Assembly (NCBI GenBank): GCA_963422565.1
Contig: OY730228.1
Location: 3,162,001-3,226,000 of the forward strand
Length of the DNA: 64,000 nucleotides
Direction: 5' to 3'
From: G963422565 sp963422565
Lineage (GTDB): Bacteria > Pseudomonadota > Alphaproteobacteria > MPNO01
Shown here: piece after piece, positions 1-7,782 of the stretch
How positions within the stretch are numbered: position 1 is the stretch's first letter
Layout: each line of letters starts with the position of its first letter
Notes under the pieces: model-generated
Told to the model about the DNA's origin: nothing
Seen by the model: only the letters and a program-made list of their open reading frames with translations
Databases searched by the model: none
Made by a program: the position numbers and the translations under genes

Positions 1-1
1 C

Positions 2-238
2 GAGGGCGGCGCGCTGGGGATGGGGGGCGGGACCATGGGCGGGCTGATGACGACCCGCGGCTCCGCCAATCTGCTGACCCGGATCACGGCGGCGCTTGCG
101 GCCTGCTTCATGGGCACCAGCATCCTTCTCGCGATCCTGTCCGGCTCGCATCAGCCGGAGCGTTCGATCATGGACCGGCCGGCGCCGCAGCAGGCGCCGG
201 CGGAACCCCCGGCGCCGAGCGTGCCGCTCGCGCGCTAG
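2..238 (+). CDS. secG: SecG, preprotein translocase subunit (3' part)
   Basis: This is the C-terminal part of SecG, the small inner-membrane subunit that associates with SecYE and assists SecA-driven protein export. The reading frame is open from the left edge of the window, so the start codon and first membrane segment lie outside. What is visible is the Gly/Met-rich loop with the family pattern MGGLM-T-RG-ANLLTR, followed by the second hydrophobic helix (TAALAACFMGTSILLAILS) and a Pro/Ala-rich tail ending at a TAG codon. secG directly upstream of pyrG is a usual alphaproteobacterial arrangement. The identification rests on the conserved loop and its position. The methionines at 20 and 35 are internal and not start sites. 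Confidence 0.85.
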   Translation, partial: EGGALGMGGGTMGGLMTTRGSANLLTRITAALAACFMGTSILLAILSGSHQPERSIMDRPAPQQAPAEPPAPSVPLAR

Positions 239-321
239 CCCGTGCCCGCCGGTCGGCGAACGGCTCCCGGGCGCCCCTCCGTTCCGCGGCCGGCCTCGCG
301 AAGGCGATTGGGAGGGTGTCG

Positions 322-1947
322 GTGCCGCGCTATGTCTTCATCACCGGGGGCGTCGTTTCTTCGCTGGGCAAGGGTCTGGCATCGGCGGCGCTCGGCGCGC
401 TCCTCCAGGCGCGGGGATTCCGAGTCCGGCTGAGAAAGCTGGATCCCTATCTCAACATCGATCCGGGAACCATGAGCCCGACCCAGCACGGGGAGGTGTT
501 CGTCACCGACGACGGCGCCGAGACGGATCTCGATCTCGGCCATTACGAGAGGTTCACGGGGGTCACGGCGACCCGCGACGACAACATAACGACCGGCCGG
601 ATCTATCAGACGGTCATCGAGCGCGAGCGGCGCGGCGACTATCTCGGGGCGACGATTCAGGTCATTCCCCACGTTACCGACGAGATCAAGGCGTTCATCT
701 CGGCCGATTCCGGGGACGTCGACTTCGTGCTCTGCGAGATCGGCGGCACCGTCGGCGATATCGAGAGCCTGCCCTTCCTGGAGGCGATCCGTCAGAAGAG
801 CAACGAGCTCGGGCGGTCGCAGACGATGTTCATCCATCTGACCCTGGTGCCCTTTCTGCGATCCGCGGGCGAGCTCAAGACCAAACCGACCCAGCATTCG
901 GTCAAGGAGCTGCAGAGCGTCGGCATCCAGCCCGATCTGATCCTGTGTCGCTGCGAGCGCGCCCTCCCGGCCGAGGACCGGCGCAAGATATCCCTGTTCT
1001 GCAACGTACCGGTCGAGCGGGTCATCACCGCTCCCGATGTCGAGACGATCTACGAAGTGCCGGTCCGTTACCATGAGCACGGCCTGGACGTTCAGGTCTG
1101 CAGGCATTTCGGGATCGACGGCGGTGCGCCCCGGCTCGCGCGCTGGAGCGATATCGTCGCGCGTATCCGAAATCCGGAGGGCAGCGTGACCATCGCCGTG
1201 GTTGGCAAGTACACGACCAAGCTCGATTCCTACAAGTCGCTGGCCGAGGCCCTGCAGCACGGGGGCGGTGCCAACCGCGTCCGGATCGATCTGCAATGGC
1301 TGGATGCGGAGCTGTTCGAGTCCAAGGACGCCGTTCACTATCTGGCCGGCGTCGAGGGCATCCTTGTGCCCGGCGGCTTCGGCGAGCGCGGGACCGAAGG
1401 AAAGATTTCCGCCGCGAAGTTCGCCCGCGAGCACCGGGTACCCTATCTGGGGATCTGCTTCGGCATGCAGATGGCGGTCATCGAGGCCGCCCGCAATCTG
1501 GCGGGGATCGCCGGGGCGGGCTCGACCGAGTTCGGGAAGGTCGCCGACCCGGTGGTCGGCCTCCTTACCGAGTGGGCCAGGGGCAGACGCGTCGAACGTC
1601 GGGAGATCGGAGGAGATATGGGCGGTAGCATGCGCCTCGGCGCCTATGCCTGCCGGCTCGACGCCTCCTCCCTCGCATATCGGATCTACGGCACACGGAC
1701 GATTCGCGAGCGCCATCGACATCGCTACGAGGTGAACATCCATTACCGGAAGCGGCTCGAGGAGGCAGGCCTGCTGTTCTCGGGGCTGTCGCCGGACGGC
1801 CTTCTGCCGGAGATCGTGGAGCTGCCCTCCCACCCCTGGTATCTGGGCATCCAGTTCCATCCCGAGTTCAAGTCGCGGCCGTTCGCCCCCCACCCGATCT
1901 TCGCTTCCTTCGTCGAAGCGGCGATCGCCCGGTCGCGCCTTGTCTGA
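322..1947 (+). CDS. pyrG: CTP synthase
   Basis: Glutamine-hydrolysing CTP synthase, a cytosolic enzyme that aminates UTP to CTP in the last step of pyrimidine nucleotide synthesis. The N-terminal amidoligase domain (about residues 1-265) starts with the family signature RYVFITGGVVSSLGKGL and carries the ATP/Mg region SPTQHGEVFVTDDGAETDLDLGHYERF. The C-terminal class I glutaminase domain has the nucleophile Cys379 (GICFGMQ) and the catalytic pair His513/Glu515 (FHPEF). The length of 541 residues is normal. Two in-frame GTG codons lie at 316 and 322. The GGGAGG ribosome binding site at 310-315 touches the first but is 6 bases from the second, and homologues begin close to the RY-F-TGG motif, so 322 is preferred. 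The stop codon overlaps the start of kdsA. Confidence 0.96.
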   Translation: MPRYVFITGGVVSSLGKGLASAALGALLQARGFRVRLRKLDPYLNIDPGTMSPTQHGEVFVTDDGAETDLDLGHYERFTGVTATRDDNITTGRIYQTVIERERRGDYLGATIQVIPHVTDEIKAFISADSGDVDFVLCEIGGTVGDIESLPFLEAIRQKSNELGRSQTMFIHLTLVPFLRSAGELKTKPTQHSVKELQSVGIQPDLILCRCERALPAEDRRKISLFCNVPVERVITAPDVETIYEVPVRYHEHGLDVQVCRHFGIDGGAPRLARWSDIVARIRNPEGSVTIAVVGKYTTKLDSYKSLAEALQHGGGANRVRIDLQWLDAELFESKDAVHYLAGVEGILVPGGFGERGTEGKISAAKFAREHRVPYLGICFGMQMAVIEAARNLAGIAGAGSTEFGKVADPVVGLLTEWARGRRVERREIGGDMGGSMRLGAYACRLDASSLAYRIYGTRTIRERHRHRYEVNIHYRKRLEEAGLLFSGLSPDGLLPEIVELPSHPWYLGIQFHPEFKSRPFAPHPIFASFVEAAIARSRLV

Positions 1948-2803
1948 CCGAGCGGCCGCGCCGCGCCGGGTTCGCGTCGGCGGCGTCGAGATCGCCAACG
2001 ACGCGCCGCTCGTCCTGATCTCCGGACCGTGTCAGATCGAGAGCCGACCCCATGCCATGGAGTGCGCGGAACGTCTCGTCGAGACCGCCGCGCGGGCCGG
2101 GCTGGGGTTCGTCTTCAAGTCGTCGTTCGACAAGGCCAACCGGACCGCGATCGACTCGCGGCGCGGGGTGGGCATGGAGGAGGGGTTGGGGATTCTCGCC
2201 GATATCCGCCGCCGCCTCGGCTGTCCGGTCCTGACCGACGTTCACCTGCCCGATCAGTGCGCCGCCGCCGCGCGGGCGGTGGATGTCCTGCAGATTCCGG
2301 CCTTCCTGTGCCGCCAGACGGATCTGATCGTCGCCGCCGCCGAGACCGGACGCCCGCTCAACATCAAGAAGGGTCAGTTCCTGGCGCCTTGGGACATGGT
2401 CAACGTGGCGGCCAAGGCCGAGGCGGCGGGCAATCGCGACATTCTCCTGTGCGAGCGCGGGGCGAGCTTCGGCTACAACATGCTGGTCAGCGACATGCGG
2501 GCGCTCCCTCAGCTCGCCGAAACCGGTTGCCCGGTCGTCTTCGATGCCACGCATTCGGTGCAACAGCCGGGCGGGCTCGGCAGCGCCACCGGCGGCCAAC
2601 GGGCGTTCGTCGCGCCGCTCGCCCGCGCCGCCGTCGCCGTCGGCGTCGCGGCCCTGTTCATGGAGACCCACCCGGATCCACAGAGGGCGCCGAGCGACGG
2701 CCCGGTCATGCTTCCGCTTGACGCTCTGCCGGCGCTTCTCGACGATCTTGTCGCGATCGACCGTCTGACCAAGCGGCGGGCCATGCAAGGATCCAGCGAA
2801 TGA
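1940..2803 (+). CDS. kdsA: 2-dehydro-3-deoxyphosphooctonate aldolase (KDO-8-phosphate synthase)
   Basis: Condenses phosphoenolpyruvate with arabinose 5-phosphate to give KDO-8-phosphate, a precursor of the LPS inner core, so the organism very likely makes LPS. Family motifs include FKSSFDKANR, TDVHLPDQ, QIPAFLCRQTDL, CERGASFGYN and METHPDPQ-APSDGP. Cys31 in GPCQIES sits where the metal-independent enterobacterial enzymes have Asn. With His of DATHS, Glu of METHP and Asp of SDGP it would complete the metal site of the metal-dependent class. The start is a TTG at 1940, which overlaps the last 8 bases of pyrG and suggests translational coupling. The final codons overlap the eno start (ATGA). The length of 287 residues is normal. 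Confidence 0.95.
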   Translation: MSDRAAAPRRVRVGGVEIANDAPLVLISGPCQIESRPHAMECAERLVETAARAGLGFVFKSSFDKANRTAIDSRRGVGMEEGLGILADIRRRLGCPVLTDVHLPDQCAAAARAVDVLQIPAFLCRQTDLIVAAAETGRPLNIKKGQFLAPWDMVNVAAKAEAAGNRDILLCERGASFGYNMLVSDMRALPQLAETGCPVVFDATHSVQQPGGLGSATGGQRAFVAPLARAAVAVGVAALFMETHPDPQRAPSDGPVMLPLDALPALLDDLVAIDRLTKRRAMQGSSE

Positions 2804-4089
2804 CCGCCATCGCCCGAGTCCATGCGCGCGAAATCCTCGATTCGCGCGGCAACCCCACCGTCGAGGTGGATGTCGTCCTGGAGAACGGCGTGTCGGGCAG
2901 GGCGGCGGTGCCCTCCGGAGCGTCGACCGGCAGCCGCGAGGCGGTCGAGCTTCGCGACCACGATCCCGCCCGCTATGGCGGCATGGGCGTCCTCGGAGCG
3001 GTCGGGTCGGTCAACGCGGCGCTGGCGGACGCCGTGATCGGGTTGCAGGCCGACGACCAGGAGCGGGTCGACCGGACGATGATCGCCTGCGACGGCACCG
3101 CCGAGAAGCGCCGGCTCGGGGCGAACGCGATCCTCGGCGTGAGCCTGGCCGTCGCCAGGGCTGCGGCGCGCGATGCGGACCTGCCCCTCTATCGCTATCT
3201 CGGTGGCGGATCGGGCGGTTTGTTGCCGACTCCCATGATGAACATCGTCAACGGCGGCGCGCATGCGGACAACGCGGTCGACTTCCAGGAATTCATGATC
3301 GTTCCGATCAGTGCGTCCGGTTTCGCGGACGCGCTTCGCTGCGGCGCGGAGGTCTTTCGCGCTCTGCGCCGCCGCCTCTCGGACGCCGGGCACAGCGTCA
3401 ATGTGGGCGACGAGGGCGGCTTCGCGCCCGATCTCTCCAGCGCCGTCGAGGCGCTGGATTTCGTGCTCAGGGCGATCGAGGACGCCGGCTACCGCCCGGG
3501 CGAGGAGGTGGCCGTCGCTTTGGATGCGGCGGCGAGCGAGTTCCATCGCGGCGGCCGATACGAGCTCGCCGGGGAGGGCCGGTCCCTCGACGCCGGCCAG
3601 CTCGTCGCCCTCTACGAGGATCTCTGCGGGCGCTATCCCGTCGTCTCGATCGAGGACGGCATGGCCGAGGACGACTGGCCGGGGTGGGCGGCGCTGACCG
3701 CCGCGCTCGGCGGCAGCGTCCAGCTCGTCGGCGACGATTTGTTCGTGACGAATCCGGCGATACTGGAGCGCGGCATCGCCGAGGGCGTGGGCAACGCGGT
3801 CCTGATCAAGGTCAATCAGATCGGCACCCTGACCGAGACGCTGCAGACGGTCGCGATCGCGCGCGCGGCCTCCTACGCGGCGGTCATGTCGCATCGTTCC
3901 GGCGAGACAGAGGACACGACCATCGCCGATCTCGCCGTCGCCACGGGATGCGGCCAGATCAAGGCGGGCTCGTTGTCGCGCTCCGACCGGGTCGCCAAGT
4001 ACAACCGGCTTCTCCGTATCGAGGAGGCCCTCGGCGCTTCGGCGCGCTACGCGGGCGCCGCCGCATTCTCGGCGCCCCGGCTCCGGTAA
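2800..4089 (+). CDS. eno: Enolase (phosphopyruvate hydratase)
   Basis: Interconverts 2-phosphoglycerate and phosphoenolpyruvate in glycolysis and gluconeogenesis; also commonly part of RNA-degrading complexes. The protein has 429 residues. It begins with ARVHAREILDSRGNPTVEVDV, has the loop PSGASTGSREAVELRD, the magnesium-ligand regions VALDAAASEF, SIEDGMAEDDW and VGDDLF, the catalytic-lysine region LIKVNQIGTLTE and the signature SHRSGETED. The start ATG overlaps the kdsA stop (ATGA), so pyrG, kdsA and eno read as one coupled unit. Enolase supplies the phosphoenolpyruvate that KdsA uses and that leads to the pyruvate oxidised by the pdh products encoded downstream. The family assignment is certain. 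Confidence 0.97.
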   Translation: MTAIARVHAREILDSRGNPTVEVDVVLENGVSGRAAVPSGASTGSREAVELRDHDPARYGGMGVLGAVGSVNAALADAVIGLQADDQERVDRTMIACDGTAEKRRLGANAILGVSLAVARAAARDADLPLYRYLGGGSGGLLPTPMMNIVNGGAHADNAVDFQEFMIVPISASGFADALRCGAEVFRALRRRLSDAGHSVNVGDEGGFAPDLSSAVEALDFVLRAIEDAGYRPGEEVAVALDAAASEFHRGGRYELAGEGRSLDAGQLVALYEDLCGRYPVVSIEDGMAEDDWPGWAALTAALGGSVQLVGDDLFVTNPAILERGIAEGVGNAVLIKVNQIGTLTETLQTVAIARAASYAAVMSHRSGETEDTTIADLAVATGCGQIKAGSLSRSDRVAKYNRLLRIEEALGASARYAGAAAFSAPRLR

Positions 4090-4798
4090 CGCCCCCGCGA
4101 CTCGGCGAGTCTCGGTCTCGGCGAAAGGCCTGTCCCTTCGGCTCCGATCGAACGGGATGCCGTGTCGGGGAGGCGAGAGAATTTGGAATCGACCGGATCA
4201 TGTACCGGCCGAACCGACCGCTTCGATTGTCGTCGTGACGCGGAGTGCAGAGAAGCGGCGGCGCTTTTGGCGATTCTCGCGCGCGAAGGAGATGGAGGCT
4301 ACGTCGAGGGGCCGTTCGACGAAAGGCTCGCCGGGATCCCGCTGCGGGCATGGCAGAAATTCTTCTCCCCGTTCACCGAAAACCGGACCGATGGAGACAT
4401 GATGCGCGGCCTCGATTCTTTCGCAAACCGATTCGCCACCGCGATCCCGGCAGCGGAGGGGTGAGGGCGGTTTCGAGACAGGTTTCGCGAGATGGGAGAC
4501 GCTATCTTGTCCAACTTATAAGAACCGAGTTTCCAAAAACTCCCGGACTTGCGGGGAGGGGAGGGGTATTTCGCCGTGGCCCTTTTGCATCGAAGACGGC
4601 TGTCAGGGTCGCCTTCCGCCGAGGCGATCGACCGATCGGGTTTCCGGTGCCGTCCGCGATGGCCGCCTGTCTCGGCCGCCTACCGGTTCCTTCCGTCGCG
4701 TCCGGCTTCCCTTCGGACGGTGCCGTTCCATGACGGGATGGATCGCCCGGTACCTGGACCGGTCGTATCGCCCGCTTATCGACATTTCGGCTTGACGG
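4090..4798 (+). other. Long spacer between eno and ftsB; no convincing gene
   Basis: About 700 bases with no open frame that looks like a conserved protein. The best candidate, an ATG frame of 100 codons at 4162-4464, lacks a clear ribosome binding site and any motif I know, and its Arg/Asp-rich start looks like non-coding composition. Small dyads are present (GACTC-GGC-GAGTC at 4099-4111; GTCCG-N9-CGGAC near 4699-4721). An AT-rich patch at 4512-4540 contains TATAAG at 4517-4522, which resembles a -10 element, but I see no matching -35. A regulatory or small-RNA role is possible but not shown. Confidence 0.4.
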
Positions 4799-5206
4799 TT
4801 GGCGGCGCTCCATGATCGGGTGCGCGCTGCGATGATCGCGGGTCACGAACTGCGAAGGACCGTGCGTTCCGTCGGCGCGCCGATGACGGCGGTCGCGCTG
4901 ACGGTGTATTTCCTGCTCAATGCTTTCCAGGGCGATGGCGGGGTGCTGCGGCTCATCGAGCTCGATCGCGAGATCGCGCATGCCGAGGTCCAGCTCGCCG
5001 AGATCGACGCCCGTCGGACCGCGGTCGAAACGCGGGCGCGCGGGCTGCGGAGCGCGCGCTTGGATCTGGATTATCTGGACGAACGAACGCGGGTGATGAC
5101 GGGCTTCCTCCACCCGAACGATCTCGTCCTGTCCGGAATACGGGGTGCCGGCACGATCGGGGAGGCGCAGGCGGTGTTCCGTCTGCCTCGGGATCTTTCG
5201 AAGTGA
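4799..5206 (+). CDS. ftsB: Septum formation initiator family protein (FtsB/DivIC-like)
   Basis: A small bitopic membrane protein, 135 residues from the TTG at 4799 or 124 from the ATG at 4832. A short basic N-terminus is followed by one transmembrane helix (APMTAVALTVYFLLNAFQG). A periplasmic heptad-like coiled coil comes next (LDREIAHAEVQLAEIDARRTAV) and then the short conserved tail containing LDYLDERTR and HPNDLV. This layout and the position between eno and pdhA match the alphaproteobacterial FtsB family, which works with FtsL and FtsQ in the divisome. Neither start has a good ribosome binding site; the ATG at 4832 gives a more typical N-terminus. The C-terminus runs about 20 residues past the usual end. 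The family call is fairly sure, the exact start is not. Confidence 0.75.
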   Translation: MAALHDRVRAAMIAGHELRRTVRSVGAPMTAVALTVYFLLNAFQGDGGVLRLIELDREIAHAEVQLAEIDARRTAVETRARGLRSARLDLDYLDERTRVMTGFLHPNDLVLSGIRGAGTIGEAQAVFRLPRDLSK

Positions 5207-5273
5207 CGACCCGCTAGGGATTGTTCGTTGCCGGGCGCCGCGGCAATAGGACATAAACTTTGCGATCGGAATA

Positions 5274-5301
5274 TTGCCCGGCGGCGGCGCGGATTTATAT
5301 C
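5274..5301 (+). promoter_or_regulatory. Candidate promoter of the pdh operon
   Basis: TTGCCC at 5274-5279 and TATATC at 5296-5301 are separated by 16 bases and each match four of six sigma-70 consensus positions. Transcription would begin near 5308, leaving a leader of about 90 bases before the pdhA GTG at 5397. The surrounding 5207-5396 spacer is locally AT-richer than the genes. This is pattern evidence only. Confidence 0.4.
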
Positions 5302-5396
5302 CTTGATGGAGCGCGGCTCGCGGTAGCGCGGGCGGGCGGAGGTGGAGGAGGGCCATCTCTCGCGGCGGCGCCCCGAGACCACGGGGGAGGGGGACT

Positions 5397-6485
5397 GTGG
5401 CCACTCAACTGAGCGATGCCGGAACGGGCGCGCGGAGGCCGGGACGGTCTCGGCCCGGAGGGTCGGGGGCGGGGTCCGGATCCGCCCCCGCCGCGGGAGG
5501 GGACGGGGTAGCGGGCGCCGGGCTCGACTACCGGGAACTCCGCGGTCTCTACCGTGCAATGCTGTTGATTCGCCGGTTCGAGGAACGGGCCGGGCAACTC
5601 TACGGGGCCGGGCTGATCGGCGGCTTCTGTCATCTTTATATCGGCCAGGAGGCGGTGGTGACCGGGATCCAGTCCCGGCTCGGTCAGCGCGATGCGGTCG
5701 TCACCAGCTATCGAGACCACGGCCACATGCTAGCCTGCGGCATGGATCCCAAGGGGGTGATGGCCGAGTTGACCGGCCGGCGCGGCGGTTACTCGAAGGG
5801 CAAGGGCGGCTCGATGCATATGTTCAGCCGGGAGAGAAATTTCTTCGGAGGGCATGGGATCGTCGGCGCCCAGGTGCCGATCGGGGCCGGCATCGCCTTC
5901 GCCCAGAAATACCGCGGAGACGGCGGCGTGACCGTCGCCTATATGGGAGACGGCGCGGTCAACCAGGGCCAGGTCCATGAAGCGTTGAATCTGGCAGCGT
6001 TGTGGACGCTTCCGATCGTGTTCGTCATCGAGAACAACCGCTACGGCATGGGAACCTCGGTAGAGCGCGCATCGGCGCTGAGGGGGTTGCACCGCATTGC
6101 CGAGCCCTACGGGATTTCGGCGCTCCAGGTCGACGGGATGGACGTTCTGGCCGTAAAGCAGGCGGGCGGAGCGGCGGTCGCCGCGTGCCGGGCCGGCGAC
6201 GGGCCCTATCTGATCGAGGCGTTGACCTACCGCTATCGCGGTCATTCGATGTCCGATCCCGCCAGGTACCGCACGCGCGAGGAGGTCGCGCGTGTGCGAA
6301 CGGAGCAGGACCCGATCGATGCCGCGCGTTCCCGGCTGATCGCAGCGAACGCCGCGACCGACGAAGAGCTTCGCGGCATCGACCGCGAGGTGCGGGCGCT
6401 GATCGCCGAGGCCGCGCGATTCGCCCAGGAGAGCCCCGAACCCGATCCTGCCGAGCTCCACACCGATGTCTATCAGGATGCCTGA
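5397..6485 (+). CDS. pdhA: Pyruvate dehydrogenase E1 component, alpha subunit
   Basis: Alpha subunit of the thiamine-diphosphate-dependent E1, which decarboxylates pyruvate and passes the acetyl group to the lipoyl arm of E2. The TPP-binding motif is GDGAVNQGQVHEALNLA, ending in FVIENNRYGMGTS. The substrate-side conserved stretches SYRDHGHMLACGM and KGGSMHMF and the phosphorylation-loop-like segment YRYRGHSMSDPARYRT are present. The protein has 362 residues and begins at a GTG preceded by a purine-rich GGGGGAGGGGG. The first 40 or so residues are a Gly/Ala/Ser-rich, probably disordered extension before the conserved LDYRELRGLYRAMLLIRRFEE. Its end overlaps pdhB by 20 bases, as expected for 1:1 synthesis of the E1 heterotetramer. 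Confidence 0.96.
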   Translation: MATQLSDAGTGARRPGRSRPGGSGAGSGSAPAAGGDGVAGAGLDYRELRGLYRAMLLIRRFEERAGQLYGAGLIGGFCHLYIGQEAVVTGIQSRLGQRDAVVTSYRDHGHMLACGMDPKGVMAELTGRRGGYSKGKGGSMHMFSRERNFFGGHGIVGAQVPIGAGIAFAQKYRGDGGVTVAYMGDGAVNQGQVHEALNLAALWTLPIVFVIENNRYGMGTSVERASALRGLHRIAEPYGISALQVDGMDVLAVKQAGGAAVAACRAGDGPYLIEALTYRYRGHSMSDPARYRTREEVARVRTEQDPIDAARSRLIAANAATDEELRGIDREVRALIAEAARFAQESPEPDPAELHTDVYQDA

Positions 6486-7746
6486 GCGCGGCGGCGCCGG
6501 GGAGGAGGAAGGGCTGGCGACATCGATCGATATTCTCATGCCGGCGCTGCCGTCGGCGCTCGCCGAGGGCAGCCTCGCCCGCTGGCTCAAGCGGGAAGGC
6601 GACGCGGTCTCCTCGGGGGAGCCCGTGGCCGAGGTCGCGGCCGAGCGGGCGATCCTTCCGGTCGAGGCGGCGCGCGCCGGGACTCTGGGCCGCATCGTCG
6701 TCCCCGAGGGCGCGACGGGCATACGGGCGAACAGCGTGCTCGGCGTGCTGCACGCCGACGGAACGGTGAGCCAGACGGTCCGCGAAGCCCTCCGCGACGC
6801 GCTCGCCGAGGAGATGCGCCGCGACGGTTCGGTGTTCCTCATGGGGGAGGAGGTGGCGGAGTATCAGGGCGCCTACAAGATCAGCCAGGGGCTCCTGCAG
6901 GAGTTCGGCCCAAGGCGCGTAATCGACACGCCGATCACCGAACACGGCTTCACCGGGCTGGGGGTCGGCGCGGCCTTCGCCGGTCTCCGTCCGGTGGTCG
7001 AGTTCATGACCTTCAACTTCGCCATGCAGGCGATGGACCAGCTCGTCAACTCGGCCGCCAAGAGCCATTACATGTCGGGTGGGCAGGTCGGCGCCCCGAT
7101 CGTCTTTCGCGGCCCCAACGGGGCGGCCGCGCGGGTCGCCGCCCAGCATTCGCAGTGCTTCGCGAGCTGGTACGCCCATGTCCCCGGCCTCAAGGTCGTC
7201 GCACCCTATGACGCCTCCGATTCCAAGGGTCTTCTCAAATCGGCGATCCGGGACCCCAACCCTGTGGTGTTTCTCGAACACGAGCTGCTCTACGGCCGGA
7301 CGTTCGCGGTGCCTACCGGCCGCGACCATCTGGTGCCGATCGGGCGGGCGAGGATCGCCCGGGCGGGGGCCGACGTGACCATCGCCGCCTATTCGCTGAC
7401 GGTGGGCCACGCGCTGGAAGCGGCCGACGCGCTGGCGGCCGAGGGCATCGACGCCGAGGTCATCGATCTGCGCACGCTCAGACCCCTGGACGTCGATACC
7501 CTCGTCGCCTCGGTCAAGAAGACCAACCGGCTCGTCTCGGCCGAGGAGGGGTGGCCGGTGGCCGGCATCGGCTCGGAACTCGCCGCGCTGACGATGGAGC
7601 GCGCGTTCGACTGGCTCGATGCGCCGGTCCGGCGCGTCGCGGCGGCCGACGTGCCGCTTCCCTATGCGGCGAATCTGGAACGGCTTGCCTTGCCGCAGCC
7701 CGAGGATATCTTGCGGGCTGCGAGGGATGTCCTGTACCGCGCCTGA
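6466..7746 (+). CDS. pdhB: Pyruvate dehydrogenase E1 beta subunit with N-terminal lipoyl-like domain
   Basis: Beta subunit of E1, 426 residues. The catalytic part (from about residue 105) has the family motifs MGEEVAEYQGAYKISQGL, DTPITEHGFTGLGVGAA, PVVEFMTFNFAMQAMDQ and FLEHELLYG. As in other alphaproteobacteria, a lipoyl-type domain is fused in front (about residues 20-97: IDILMPALPSALAEGSLARWL). However, the lipoylation motif is lost. The E-T-D-K-A expected at the hairpin reads A-A-E-R-A, so the attachment lysine is Arg61. The following pdhC lipoyl domain is intact. The start may be the ATG at 6466 or the one at 6478, both inside the end of pdhA. The domain probably keeps only a structural role, but that is inference. 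Confidence 0.94.
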   Translation: MSIRMPERGGAGEEEGLATSIDILMPALPSALAEGSLARWLKREGDAVSSGEPVAEVAAERAILPVEAARAGTLGRIVVPEGATGIRANSVLGVLHADGTVSQTVREALRDALAEEMRRDGSVFLMGEEVAEYQGAYKISQGLLQEFGPRRVIDTPITEHGFTGLGVGAAFAGLRPVVEFMTFNFAMQAMDQLVNSAAKSHYMSGGQVGAPIVFRGPNGAAARVAAQHSQCFASWYAHVPGLKVVAPYDASDSKGLLKSAIRDPNPVVFLEHELLYGRTFAVPTGRDHLVPIGRARIARAGADVTIAAYSLTVGHALEAADALAAEGIDAEVIDLRTLRPLDVDTLVASVKKTNRLVSAEEGWPVAGIGSELAALTMERAFDWLDAPVRRVAAADVPLPYAANLERLALPQPEDILRAARDVLYRA

Positions 7747-7782
7747 ACGCGCCGCGTCTTCATTTTTCCACTGGAAAGCCCC

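Noticed and set aside
235..1998. A 587-codon minus-strand frame over pyrG
   Set aside because: pyrG on the plus strand is a complete, motif-rich CTP synthase; the antisense frame is an artefact of GC-rich third positions.
4162..4464. A 100-codon frame in the eno-ftsB gap
   Set aside because: No clear ribosome binding site, no motif, and non-coding-like composition; recorded only in the spacer entry.
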